From Candidatus Zymogenus saltonus (GTDB lineage: Bacteria > Desulfobacterota > Zymogenia > Zymogenales > Zymogenaceae), in NCBI GenBank assembly GCA_016929395.1, contig JAFGIX010000054.1, positions 62,001-126,000 on the forward strand: a stretch of 64,000 nt of DNA, in the 5' to 3' direction. The translations under genes were made by a program, and so were the position numbers. This document shows positions 56,371-64,000 of this stretch, one piece after another; position 1 is the first letter of the stretch; each line of letters begins with the position of its first letter. The notes beneath the pieces are model-generated. The model was not told the DNA's origin. It did not search any database and saw only the letters and a program-made list of their open reading frames with translations.

Positions 56371-57138
56371 CTAATCCGATCCGGGCGCTATCCCCGCTAT
56401 CTTGAGAAAGTTCCTGAAGATCACAACTCCGTCCCCATGTCGCATCGAGGAGTACTCCGGGTGAAACTGAACCCCGTAAATCGGTTTCGTCTTGTGCCTC
56501 ATCATCTGAACGCGGCATGTCTTCCCTACGCCGAGTAAGATAAAATCCTCCGGCAGCGGATCCACCTGGAGCTCGTGCCAGAAATACGTCCTTATGGGGG
56601 ATGACAATCCCTCGAGGATCGGGTCCTCGGCCACGAGCTCAACCTCGATAAAGCCCTTCTCGACCGTCCCCAAGGGGACGATCTCCGACCCGTAGGCCTT
56701 ACCGATAAACTGGTGCCCCCCGCAAATCCCTAAGACCGGAAGCTCCGTCTCCCTTAAGAAACTAAACAGTCCCTCCATTTTCTCGAAGTCGTAGGTGGAG
56801 AGGGGCTGCTTGTATCCGGATAGAATAACCGCCGCAGGTTTGTGGGAGTCGACTAACTCCTTCGTTACGTCGAGGAAATGGACGATAACGATGTTGACGT
56901 CCGTCTCCTCGTCGAGGAAGCTTCCCGGCCCCCTCCACTCCAGCGGCCACGAGTCGTTCGAGCCCATATCCACCAGAACTACGGTCTTGAGGTCCTTGTC
57001 GATCTCTGCCGGCGTCCAGAGGGCGTTCGTGAAGACCCTCGGCGGCACCTTGTATATCTCTATTATCCCTATCCACGCCGCCACTAAAACGACCGCAACG
57101 GCGGCGGCGATTTTGACCGAAAACTTTTTCATCTTCAT
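56371..57138 (-). CDS. Class I glutamine amidotransferase-like protein with N-terminal membrane anchor
   Basis: A 255-residue protein with an N-terminal hydrophobic segment (about 8-25) that anchors or exports it, followed by a GATase-1 domain. The nucleophile elbow GICGGHQFIG holds the cysteine near 138, and GVQFHPEYSS supplies His and Glu near 230. AAGGACTG precedes the ATG, which lies 9 bases after the Gfo/Idh stop, so the two are in one operon. An exported amidotransferase is unusual, since glutamine-dependent transfer normally happens in the cytoplasm; a gamma-glutamyl hydrolase-like activity is an alternative. Confidence 0.8.
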   Translation of the reverse strand: MKMKKFSVKIAAAVAVVLVAAWIGIIEIYKVPPRVFTNALWTPAEIDKDLKTVVLVDMGSNDSWPLEWRGPGSFLDEETDVNIVIVHFLDVTKELVDSHKPAAVILSGYKQPLSTYDFEKMEGLFSFLRETELPVLGICGGHQFIGKAYGSEIVPLGTVEKGFIEVELVAEDPILEGLSSPIRTYFWHELQVDPLPEDFILLGVGKTCRVQMMRHKTKPIYGVQFHPEYSSMRHGDGVVIFRNFLKIAGIAPGSD

Positions 57139-57147
57139 AATCAGTCC

Positions 57148-58380
57148 TTAAATATTATTCTCTTTCACGTTCTCATTTAATAGTCCGTCTATGTCGATAA
57201 CGCTCCCCCTCTTGATCGACTCCTCGGCGGCGGCACCCACGACTATCGACCAGAAACCCTCCTCGGCCGTGGCGGCGTTGGTCTCTTTTCCCTCGATGTT
57301 GTCGACGAACTCCACGTGCTCGTAGTAGGTGGCCCCGTTGTGCCCGCTCCCCTCGATGTATGCGGGGTAGCAGGGGGCCGAGACCTTCGAGGGTCTCAGC
57401 TCACCGCAGTTGATCTCGAGCCGGCTCTTTGATCTTGATATTGGCGACAGCGGCAGAAAGTCCTCGTTCTCCGAGGCCAGAAGGCGCCCCTCGTCCCCGC
57501 AGAGGATTATCTCCTCGTAGAGCATGGGGGAGAACATGCAGAGTGTGAAGTTCGCCCTTATCCCGTTTTCGTATATCACCGTGACGTAGGCGTTGTCGAT
57601 GATGTCCGACTTCTCGCCGCCGTACTCGAAGTCGATGAAGTTGACCGCCATGCTTCCCGTGGCGAAGACCTTCTTCGGCCTCGATCTTGCGAAGAGGTTC
57701 ATCAGGTCGAAGTAGTGGCAGCATTTTTCCACGAGGGTTCCGCCGGAGTATTTCGAGAACTTGTTCCATTGGTCGACCTTGTCCAGAAAGGGTATCCGCT
57801 GTTCGAGGACGTTGATCGTCTTGATATCGCCGATAGATTTTCTGACCAGCGCCTCGTGGATCGCTTCCACGCATATCGCCTTGTATCGATACTGGAGGCC
57901 GAGCTGGAAGACCGCCTTGTACGTTTTCGCGATCTCCGCTATCTCCCTGGCGTCAGGGATCGTCGTCGCCATCGGCTTTTCGAGGAGGATGTGCTTTCCC
58001 GACTTGGCCGCCTCCCTCACCACGTCGATGTGGGTGTAGTTCGGGGTGGAGATGATCAGCCCGTCCACATCAGGGTCGCTGCAGGCGTCCTTTAGGGAGT
58101 CGTATATCTTCAGGGTACGGCCGGGGGCGAGCATCGAGAACTCCCCCTTCGTCTTTTCGATGCAGATGTTGTTCGTGTCGTAGATGCCGTGGATCGTTCC
58201 CCGCCCCTCGAGGAGCGTGATCTTCATGTGCTCCCTCCCCATCAGCCCCGCCCCGATGATGTTGAACCTGTACTTCGGCTCCGGGAACGAGAAGAGGTAC
58301 TTGTCCTTGTCGGCCAGGTATTGGAAGCCCGGGTTTAGAGACAGAAATCTGCTTTTGAACTCCTTTCCCTCCTTTTTCAT
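57148..58380 (-). CDS. Gfo/Idh/MocA-family NAD(P)-dependent oxidoreductase
   Basis: A 410-residue dehydrogenase, probably acting on a sugar or inositol-like substrate. The start is ATG 58380 with GGGGAG close before it; a start 48 bases upstream is rejected. The Rossmann motif is IIGAGLMGREH and the conserved EKPM motif (LLEKPMAT) follows at about 145. HYFDLMNLF resembles the family's substrate-site histidine region. It is cotranscribed with the amidotransferase downstream and follows the amidohydrolase with a 188-base gap that contains a promoter-like site. Confidence 0.88.
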   Translation of the reverse strand: MKKEGKEFKSRFLSLNPGFQYLADKDKYLFSFPEPKYRFNIIGAGLMGREHMKITLLEGRGTIHGIYDTNNICIEKTKGEFSMLAPGRTLKIYDSLKDACSDPDVDGLIISTPNYTHIDVVREAAKSGKHILLEKPMATTIPDAREIAEIAKTYKAVFQLGLQYRYKAICVEAIHEALVRKSIGDIKTINVLEQRIPFLDKVDQWNKFSKYSGGTLVEKCCHYFDLMNLFARSRPKKVFATGSMAVNFIDFEYGGEKSDIIDNAYVTVIYENGIRANFTLCMFSPMLYEEIILCGDEGRLLASENEDFLPLSPISRSKSRLEINCGELRPSKVSAPCYPAYIEGSGHNGATYYEHVEFVDNIEGKETNAATAEEGFWSIVVGAAAEESIKRGSVIDIDGLLNENVKENNI

Positions 58381-58429
58381 AAGACTCCCCTTTATATATA
58401 TGATATTAATTTGCAGGATATGATTCAAG

Positions 58430-58458
58430 ACAATATATCGTTTTCGATTTTATGTCAA
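58430..58458 (-). promoter_or_regulatory. Possible promoter of the Gfo/Idh gene
   Basis: On the minus strand TTGACA (58458-58453), then TATTGT after 17 bases, or TATATT after 15. It lies 50 bases before the start codon. Confidence 0.5.
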
Positions 58459-58568
58459 GGAAAAACGGCTCGTGCCTCCCGTGAGAGAAGTACAGAATTG
58501 TATTCTTCTCACCGGCCGGAGTGAAGGAGTCTGACGGGATCGAAGCTAAAAGACGTTTTGGAAAGCTT

Positions 58569-60299
58569 TTAATTCCTCCTCAGGACCTCCCCCGCCATGA
58601 CGCCCCTCTGGTAACCCTCCGGCGTAACCACCGGCTTCCCGTTTATGATAACGTACTCTATCCCGTCAGGGAAATTCGCCGGCTCGTAGAAGGTGGAGTT
58701 GCTCCTGAGCCGATTCCAGTCGATCACCAGTATGTCCGCGCAGAAGCCCTCGGTGATCCGCCCCCTTCGCGGGATGCCTAACTGTTTTGCCGGAAGGGAA
58801 GTACACTTCCTTATCCCCTCGGCGATGCTCAATCCCCCCTTCCCCTTGGCGTAGAGGTCGAGGAACCTGGGGAAGCAGTCGTAGAAGACGTGGGCCGGAC
58901 GACCCAATCCCAACAGGATCGTGTCGGTCACGATCGAGACCTCCGGATGTAAAAGGGCGTATCGCATTGAGCGGGCCACCAGCGGGTCGTCCGGGACGGT
59001 AGGGGTGTGGAATACCATGACCCTCCCCGACTCCTCTGTCAATAAATCGCACATGACGTCGAAGGGGTGCTTCTTCAGCTCCCTTCCCAGCTCCGGGAAC
59101 GACCTCCCCTCCATGTAGCGGTTCTTCTCGCTCGGCACGGTCATCACCCTGACGCCCCCCCACCCGGTCATCTTGAAGTAGTTCATCGACCACCCGGCCC
59201 TGTCCGTGTGGGGCCAGTCCGGCTCCCCCTTCTCGATGTCCTTTTTTATCTCCGCCCTCGTCTTGGCGTCCGATATTCTTTCGAGGGCCTTCTCCCTTCC
59301 CCCCTCCAGAACCCAGGGGGGGAAGAAGGCGAATAGCTCCGTGAAGCCCTGGGACGTGGGGACTACGTCCGCCCCCACGGGGAGTCCATCCGCTATCGCG
59401 TTATCTATCGGCTTGAACTGCCCCTTGAGCCCCAGCTCGATAGGTATCGGGACGCCGACCTTGTTGTAGAAGAGCGACGCCCCCTGCATGAATCCCTTCA
59501 CGAGGGGGGTGATATATTTTGTGTAGGGCTGCCAGTATATGTGGGAGATCTGGACCCGGATGTCGTTCTTTCTGCCGACGGTCAATACCTCATCGATCGA
59601 GTTGGGCAGCGTATGGCAGTAGCTCCTGAGATGGGAGGTGAAGACCCCGCCGTACTTCGACAGGACCTTGCCCATATCCAAAAGCTCCTCGGTGTTGCTC
59701 TGGGAGCCGGGGAAGTATTGGAGCCCGGTCGACATTCCGAAGGCGCCCTCCTCCATCGTCCTTTCGAGGAGGGAAGCCATCCTCTTTTTCTCGTCGGCCG
59801 CAAGGAGCCTCCTCACCGGGCCCGCCGCCGAGAGGCGTAGGATACCGTGGGGGGCGAGCATCCCCATATTTAATATTATGCCCCGCTTCTCTATGTTGCT
59901 CAAAAACTCGGAGAGTCCCCACGTGCGACCGTCCGTCTCGACCCGGCGCATGACGAAGGCCTCGTTGTAGGCGACGATGTCCTTTCGGTTCTCCTCCGTC
60001 ACCGGCGCCGCCCCCAGGCCGCAGTTCCCCCCGATGCAGGTGGTTATTCCTTGCATCACCATAGGCATCAGGATATCCTCGTGCTCCTCGAGGTTGACCG
60101 AGAGGTCTGCGTGGCTGTGGATGTCGACAAAGCCGGGCGTGACAAGCTTTCCCTTTGCGTCTATTGTTTTCACAGCCACCGCGTCGGCCAGGTCTCCCAC
60201 CTCTTCGATCTTTCCGTTCAGTACCGCAAGATCGGCCTTGAAAGGATCAGCCCCCGTGCCGTCGACGACCGTTCCCCCCCTGATTATCAGGTCGTACAT
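58569..60299 (-). CDS. Amidohydrolase of the N-acyl-D-amino-acid deacylase type
   Basis: A 576-residue metal-dependent amidohydrolase. It begins YDLIIRGGTVVDGTG, and the metal-binding GFVDIHSHADLS (HxH near 60) is typical. FTSHLRSY and VQISHIYW supply further metal-ligand histidines, and GRITEGFCADILVIDW ends the barrel. This pattern matches D-aminoacylase and N-acyl-D-glutamate deacylase relatives. GGAG lies seven bases before the ATG. Together with the oxidoreductase and amidotransferase downstream it suggests use of an amide-bearing compound, but the substrate is not defined. Confidence 0.85.
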   Translation of the reverse strand: MYDLIIRGGTVVDGTGADPFKADLAVLNGKIEEVGDLADAVAVKTIDAKGKLVTPGFVDIHSHADLSVNLEEHEDILMPMVMQGITTCIGGNCGLGAAPVTEENRKDIVAYNEAFVMRRVETDGRTWGLSEFLSNIEKRGIILNMGMLAPHGILRLSAAGPVRRLLAADEKKRMASLLERTMEEGAFGMSTGLQYFPGSQSNTEELLDMGKVLSKYGGVFTSHLRSYCHTLPNSIDEVLTVGRKNDIRVQISHIYWQPYTKYITPLVKGFMQGASLFYNKVGVPIPIELGLKGQFKPIDNAIADGLPVGADVVPTSQGFTELFAFFPPWVLEGGREKALERISDAKTRAEIKKDIEKGEPDWPHTDRAGWSMNYFKMTGWGGVRVMTVPSEKNRYMEGRSFPELGRELKKHPFDVMCDLLTEESGRVMVFHTPTVPDDPLVARSMRYALLHPEVSIVTDTILLGLGRPAHVFYDCFPRFLDLYAKGKGGLSIAEGIRKCTSLPAKQLGIPRRGRITEGFCADILVIDWNRLRSNSTFYEPANFPDGIEYVIINGKPVVTPEGYQRGVMAGEVLRRN

Positions 60300-60310
60300 G
60301 TTTTATCTCC

Positions 60311-60548
60311 ATATTTTTCTGGATTCCCGCTTCCCAAGGGAACCGCAATTATTCCGTCATTCCCAACTTGATTGGGAATCCAGTTGACATTTTGTCTGGA
60401 TTCCCGTTTCCACGGGAATGACAATAAGGATATTTTTCCGGATTCCCATTTTCACTGGAACCGCAATTATTCCGTCATTCCCAACTTGATTGGGAATCCA
60501 GTCGATATTTTGTCTGGATTCCCGTTTTTTACGGGAGTGGTCAATGAC
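60311..60548. repeat. Tandemly duplicated ~118-bp unit of TGGATTCCC hairpins
   Basis: Two direct copies (60311-60429 and 60430-60548) each contain three hairpin elements built on GGATTCCC/GGGAATCC. The words CCGCAATTATTCCGTCATTC and CAACTTGATTGGGAATCCAG recur exactly, 118 bases apart. The remaining half-units have diverged by a few bases, so this is a past tandem duplication of an intergenic palindromic element. A related single copy is at 54386-54412. Confidence 0.85.
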
Positions 60549-60566
60549 AAATAATTCAAAAAGTCC

Positions 60567-60594
60567 TTGCCAAAAAGCGTATTAGGCATATAAT
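60567..60594 (+). promoter_or_regulatory. Sigma70 promoter of the YihY-type gene
   Basis: TTGCCA, a 16-base spacer, TATAAT, 55 bases before the ATG at 60649. Confidence 0.6.
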
Positions 60595-60648
60595 TGTTTA
60601 ATAAGGCCGAGTATACTCTAAAATTATTGTTCAAGTAAAGGGGAAATC

Positions 60649-62037
60649 ATGTTCAAGGGGACGCTCTTGAAGATTCAAAAGCGGATCACCAATATCCTCA
60701 CCATGAAGATCACCTCCTCCCACGAGGGAGAGATCACGGTGGAGAGCTTCATCAAGAGGGAGTGGAATACCATCAAGCTCATATATCAGACGCTGGTGGG
60801 TAGAAACGTGTCGATCAGGGCCGCCGCCCTCACCTTCACCACCCTCATATCTCTGATTCCAATGCTCGCCTTCGCGTTTTCCATCCTTAACGCCCTCAAG
60901 GTGAACTACAAGGCAAAGGAATATATCATTGAAAGGATACCCGGACTGAGCGATGTAGCCAGCACCGTCATCAACTATATCGACAACACCAACTTCGCCA
61001 CTCTGGGGTCGATTGGGCTTGTGGTCACGTTCACGGCGGTTTACTTTGCCCTCGGCTCTTTCGAGCAGACCATAAACAACATATGGGGAATTCGTCAGAA
61101 GCGCCCCTTGCTCGCCAGGACTTCCTACTATACGAGCATCGTCGTCCTTTCACCCATAATAATATTCTTTTCCATCGGCCTGAACACCATGATGGAGAGC
61201 AACACCATAGTCGAGAAGCTCTCCGAGATATTCATCTTTTCAACCCTGTTGAAGATATTTTTCAGGTTGCTCCCTTATTTCGTGATATGGCTTCTCTTCA
61301 CCTTCATCTATAAGGTGATTCCAAACACAAGGGTTAAGCTCACGTCCGCCCTCTTCGGCTCGGTGGTAGGCGGAACCCTATGGCAGCTTACCCTATATTT
61401 TTATACAAAGTTCCAGTTCGGTCTCGCCCGGTACAAGATCATATATTCGGTCTTCGCATCGATACCTTTCTTCATGGTGTGGCTCTACCTGAGCTGGCTT
61501 ATGATAATCCTCGGGGCCGTGGCGGCGTATATCCATCAGAACTACGGGGGTTTTCGGAGCTACGCGGCAACGGAGAGGGTCAGCTTCTCCTTCAGGGAAC
61601 GCCTAGCCCTGAGGATCTTTATGGCGATTGCCGTCAACTTCCACGAGGGGAGAGAACCCCTTGGCTCCGAAGAGCTGTCCGAGTTTCTCGACATCCCCGT
61701 CCACCTTATAAACGACGTCCTCTTCGTCCTGATAAGCGAGGGGCTGATATCCCAGATGGCCAACGACGAAGGGGGGTATCTGCCGGTAAAAGACCTGTCG
61801 AAGATACGGTTTACGGACGTCATGGAGGCGTTGAGAGAGAACGGCGAAAATCCCCAGGAGCATATCGCCAAGGCGGAAAAGGGTTTTCTCTCGGAGACAA
61901 TAGAAGAGATACTAAAGGACGCCCGGATAAAATACAAGGACGTTACGTTCGACGATCTCTGCAAGGCCCACGCCAAGGAGTACGCGGCGGAGATTAAAAA
62001 GTCAATCAAGAAGATTGAGGAGACGGCTGGCAAATAG
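60649..62037 (+). CDS. YihY/BrkB-family inner-membrane protein
   Basis: A 462-residue integral membrane protein of the family once mislabelled RNase BN. After a 45-residue cytoplasmic N-terminus, six membrane segments follow between about 60 and 300; family motifs RAAALTFTTLISLIPML, YFALGSFEQTINNIWG and MVWLYLSWLMIILGA are present. A C-terminal cytoplasmic extension of about 150 residues (SFRERLALRIFMAIAV, LSEFLDIPVHLINDVL) resembles a winged-helix domain, as in longer family members. AAAGGGG lies before the ATG. Function of the family is not established. Confidence 0.9.
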   Translation: MFKGTLLKIQKRITNILTMKITSSHEGEITVESFIKREWNTIKLIYQTLVGRNVSIRAAALTFTTLISLIPMLAFAFSILNALKVNYKAKEYIIERIPGLSDVASTVINYIDNTNFATLGSIGLVVTFTAVYFALGSFEQTINNIWGIRQKRPLLARTSYYTSIVVLSPIIIFFSIGLNTMMESNTIVEKLSEIFIFSTLLKIFFRLLPYFVIWLLFTFIYKVIPNTRVKLTSALFGSVVGGTLWQLTLYFYTKFQFGLARYKIIYSVFASIPFFMVWLYLSWLMIILGAVAAYIHQNYGGFRSYAATERVSFSFRERLALRIFMAIAVNFHEGREPLGSEELSEFLDIPVHLINDVLFVLISEGLISQMANDEGGYLPVKDLSKIRFTDVMEALRENGENPQEHIAKAEKGFLSETIEEILKDARIKYKDVTFDDLCKAHAKEYAAEIKKSIKKIEETAGK

Positions 62038-62038
62038 G

Positions 62039-62257
62039 ATGAAAAAGGGCAAAGAAAAGTCGATGGAGAGAGATAAGGCATCAAAGGGGATGGATAAAGA
62101 TATTCTGGACAGCGGCAGCGATGACGATATGGTCATTCCGCTCTGCTTCGGTGAGCTGAGCCGAAGAGACGCGGAGGGGATCAAGGAGCTTTGGGAGAAG
62201 ACCTGGTCAGCCGATTCGAGGTTCAGCAGGAAATCCAAGGGGGACGACAAGGATTAA
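62039..62257 (+). CDS. Small charged hypothetical protein
   Basis: A 72-residue acidic/basic protein with no recognisable domain; the middle (VIPLCFGELSRRDAEGIKELW) is helical and the only conserved-looking part. The ATG lies one base after the YihY-type stop, suggesting translational coupling, but no good ribosome binding site is visible; an inner ATG at 62063 is an alternative. It could be a chance frame. Confidence 0.4.
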   Translation: MKKGKEKSMERDKASKGMDKDILDSGSDDDMVIPLCFGELSRRDAEGIKELWEKTWSADSRFSRKSKGDDKD

Positions 62258-62577
62258 TTGATTAACGGGGGGGCTGACAGGGGACAATCAATGGGGGGGT
62301 AGGGGTGAATGATGGGGAGGGATTGGTCTTTTTGTCTTATTCTTTTGCAAAACACGATTGTCTGATATATAATATACAGGGGAAAGAGCAAAAAGGGCTG
62401 GACAGATACCCCGCAATGTGTTATAAAAATGTCCTGTTTTCAAATGTGTGGGGGGGGTCGGCGGGGTCGGCGGGGTCGGCAGTTTTAAATTTCTGGATTT
62501 TTTGAATTTTATTCAAATTTTACTTAATATAGCAAACTTATTAAAAAGAAGCTCAAGGCATTATATATTAGTTATCG
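62258..62577 (+). other. Gene-free G-rich stretch with tandem repeat
   Basis: No gene seen. The beginning is G-rich on the plus strand (GGGGGGG runs). At 62454-62480 the nine-base unit GGGGTCGGC occurs three times in tandem. An AT-rich segment before 62578 probably carries the kinase promoter, but no clear boxes are seen. Confidence 0.55.
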
Positions 62578-63222
62578 ATGCATAAGGCCAGGTACATCGC
62601 CCTCGAAGGCCCCATCGGCGTGGGAAAGACATCTCTGGCCGCACTTCTGGCGAACGAGTTTTCCGCCAGGACGCTCTTTGAAAATGCGGAAGAAAACCCG
62701 TTTTTGAAGGATTTTTACCGGGACCGAAGGAAAAACGGTTTCAAGACACAGCTCTTTTTTCTCCTTTCGCGATACCAGCAGCAGCTTGAGCTTGCCCAGT
62801 CGGACCTGTTCAACAGGATCACCGTATCCGACTACATCTTCGCAAAGGACAGGATCTTCGCCCACATCAACCTCGACGAGCACGAGATAGCCCTCTACGA
62901 AGAGCTGTACCGCATCCTCGACCCGAAGGTTCCTAATCCCGACCTCGTGATCTACCTTCAGGCCGACCTGGATGTCATCTTGAGAAGGATCAGGAGGAGG
63001 GGATATTCATACGAGAGGGGCGTTGACCCCGAGTATCTCGAAAGGGTAATCTCGGCTTACAACGAGTTCTTCTTTAACTACAGCGAGACCCCGCTTCTGG
63101 TCATCAGCACAAACAAGGTCGATTTCGTTGCGAACGAGGGGGATTTCAGGGAACTGGTAAAAGAGGTAAAAAAATTCAGATCGGGTACCCAATATTTTGT
63201 GCCGCTTGGATCCAAGCCTTAG
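62578..63222 (+). CDS. Deoxynucleoside kinase
   Basis: Phosphorylates deoxynucleosides in the salvage pathway. The P-loop EGPIGVGKTSL starts near residue 10. TVSDYIFAKDRIFA (about 81-94) matches the substrate-binding DR-motif region and ILRRIRRRGYSYERG the lid (about 135-150). At 214 residues it is the stand-alone domain; in related bacteria the same domain is sometimes fused to FolK. The next gene, panB, is a usual neighbour in Deltaproteobacteria, although here a 578-base gap and a terminator separate the two. Confidence 0.9.
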   Translation: MHKARYIALEGPIGVGKTSLAALLANEFSARTLFENAEENPFLKDFYRDRRKNGFKTQLFFLLSRYQQQLELAQSDLFNRITVSDYIFAKDRIFAHINLDEHEIALYEELYRILDPKVPNPDLVIYLQADLDVILRRIRRRGYSYERGVDPEYLERVISAYNEFFFNYSETPLLVISTNKVDFVANEGDFRELVKEVKKFRSGTQYFVPLGSKP

Positions 63223-63724
63223 CCGAAATATCGATATTTACGGCGGAGGGCGGACTGGGACGGACACAATAACGGCAGACAGATATTGGATATCGGGATA
63301 TCGGGATATCGATATTTGTCTTAAGGGGCTTTGGGAAGATAGATAAGTGCTTGGGAGAGAGGGGTCAGGGAAAGAGGATTTCAGGGAGAAGGGATTTCAG
63401 AGAGGCGGGATTACAATTTTGAGTATGTGTGGGAGAGGCCATTAAGAATGCGTGGGAAAGGATGTTTGGGAGAGATACTCAGATACAGGGGAGCGGGGAC
63501 GAGAGAAGCACTGATGCCGAATAACCCTTGTAATTCGACAGCGAAGAGATCGTTCGATTCAGACATTTGAGGTGAGACAAAGGGCGGTTTTATAAGAGAG
63601 ATTTCAATACAGGGACTTCAGGCAATTATCTTCCGGGCTCAAATCAAGAAAAAAATCCGAGATAAAAGGTATCGGCCTGCCGCTATTAAGGGCGTAAATT
63701 AAGGAAATCAAGTTATTTCATCAA
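63223..63724 (+). repeat. G-rich low-complexity tract downstream of the kinase gene
   Basis: No gene seen. It holds a 14-base palindrome AAATATCGATATTT (63226-63239), a short tandem GGGATATC array (63288-63310), and from about 63320 to 63600 a G-rich, C-poor tract with recurring AGGGATTTCAG, GGGAGAG and GGGAAAG words, similar to the tracts at 10.5 and 25.6 kb. A terminator closes the region, so the whole stretch may be transcribed. Confidence 0.55.
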
Positions 63725-63756
63725 CCCCCCGTGTCCAATGGCACGGGGGGTTTTTT
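63725..63756 (+). terminator. Intrinsic terminator upstream of panB
   Basis: CCCCCCGTG and CACGGGGGG form a nine-pair stem with an eight-base loop, followed by TTTTTT. It separates panB from the transcript of the kinase gene. Confidence 0.9.
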
Positions 63757-63800
63757 ATTTTGGGACTTTTAGCCGATTCTATGGAAAAGGAGGAATTGAG

Positions 63801-64000
63801 ATGACGAGGAAAGTTACAATTCTGGACCTGAAGAAGATGAAGGACGAGGGTGAGAAGATCACCATGATTACGGCGTACGACTTCTGTTTTTCCAAGATAT
63901 TTTCGGATGCGGGGGTGGATGTAATTCTCGTGGGCGACAGCGCCGCAAACGTCGTCTGCGGGATGGAATCCACGCTTCCCATCACCATGGACGATATGCT
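63801..64000 (+). CDS. panB: 3-methyl-2-oxobutanoate hydroxymethyltransferase (5' part, cut by the window end)
   Basis: First enzyme of pantothenate synthesis; it adds a hydroxymethyl group from methylene-tetrahydrofolate to ketoisovalerate. Only the first 66 residues are in the window. They match PanB closely: [34 protein letters not shown] and [14 protein letters not shown], the last containing the metal-binding aspartate. AGGAGG lies seven bases before the ATG. The gene begins 45 bases after a strong terminator, so a promoter must lie in that short space or transcription must pass the terminator. Confidence 0.95.
   Translation, partial: MTRKVTILDLKKMKDEGEKITMITAYDFCFSKIFSDAGVDVILVGDSAANVVCGMESTLPITMDDM

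Noticed and set aside
60311-60548. CRISPR-like array
   Set aside because: Only two copies of a ~118-base unit made of several inverted repeats; there are no regular spacers and no cas genes.
63781-63804. Seven-codon upstream frame overlapping the panB start (ATGA)
   Set aside because: It has no ribosome binding site of its own and is made up mostly of the panB Shine-Dalgarno; probably chance.

Overview
The window is a chromosomal stretch from a Gram-negative bacterium. The evidence is lipid A/KDO synthesis genes (kdsB, kdsA), lipobox-bearing lipoproteins, Tol/Exb-type proton channels, an RND efflux pair and FtsEX with an EnvC-like partner. The order ftsE-ftsX-envC-ctp-polysaccharide deacetylase, the block kdsB-pyrG-kdsA, an MglA-type GTPase, a deoxynucleoside kinase next to panB, and a membrane-bound group 1 [NiFe] hydrogenase together recall the former Deltaproteobacteria (Desulfobacterota). 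This placement is inference from gene content; no 16S or ribosomal marker is present. Arginine is written mostly with AGG/AGA, and start codons include TTG and GTG.

Layout. 0.1-6.7 kb: envelope and division block on the plus strand (ftsE, ftsX, EnvC-like activator, C-terminal processing protease, divergent polysaccharide deacetylase, TolQ/ExbB and TolR/ExbD). 7.2-12.9 kb: scattered singletons (zinc-ribbon protein, M28 peptidase, SCP2 protein, a secreted protein, MglA-type GTPase, L,D-transpeptidase). 13-16.3 kb: kdsB-pyrG-kdsA with ATGA overlaps. 16.5-19 kb: a strongly promoted lipoprotein pair, then a ThiF/HesA-like protein and a TPR lipoprotein. 19.5-31.5 kb: a possible caspase-fold lipoprotein, a CapA-like protein, a HerA-like ATPase, a TPR protein, a trans-sulfuration PLP enzyme and a seven-PAS hybrid histidine kinase. 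32-41.5 kb (minus strand): hydrogenase operon, read hyaA-hyaB-hyaC-hyaD-hypA-hypC-hypD-hypF-hypE; hypB is absent. 42.7-54.3 kb: STAS-like protein, metallo-beta-lactamase-fold hydrolase, RND pump and adaptor, a large PilZ-like/HEAT protein, a V4R protein and a membrane protein. 54.6-60.3 kb: a sulfatase facing an amidohydrolase, Gfo/Idh oxidoreductase and glutamine amidotransferase set. 60.6-64 kb: YihY-type membrane protein, deoxynucleoside kinase and the start of panB.

The most interesting parts are non-coding. Upstream of the hydrogenase operon lies a consensus sigma70 promoter, about 180 nt of highly structured leader, a perfectly spaced Shine-Dalgarno with ATG and a terminator-like hairpin: a candidate riboswitch/attenuator or small RNA that I could not match to a known class. 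A second terminator sits inside the operon between the structural genes and the maturation genes. At 49.23-49.39 kb a TTGACA-16-TAAAAT promoter and a terminator frame a roughly 125-nt gene-free transcript, a good small-RNA candidate. An 8-bp-armed palindrome overlaps the -35 box of the STAS-like gene. Many intergenic stretches are low-complexity and G-rich on the strand of the gene that has just ended; the longest are at 10.5-10.9, 25.6-25.9 and 63.2-63.6 kb. I found no tRNA, rRNA, CRISPR array or insertion sequence.
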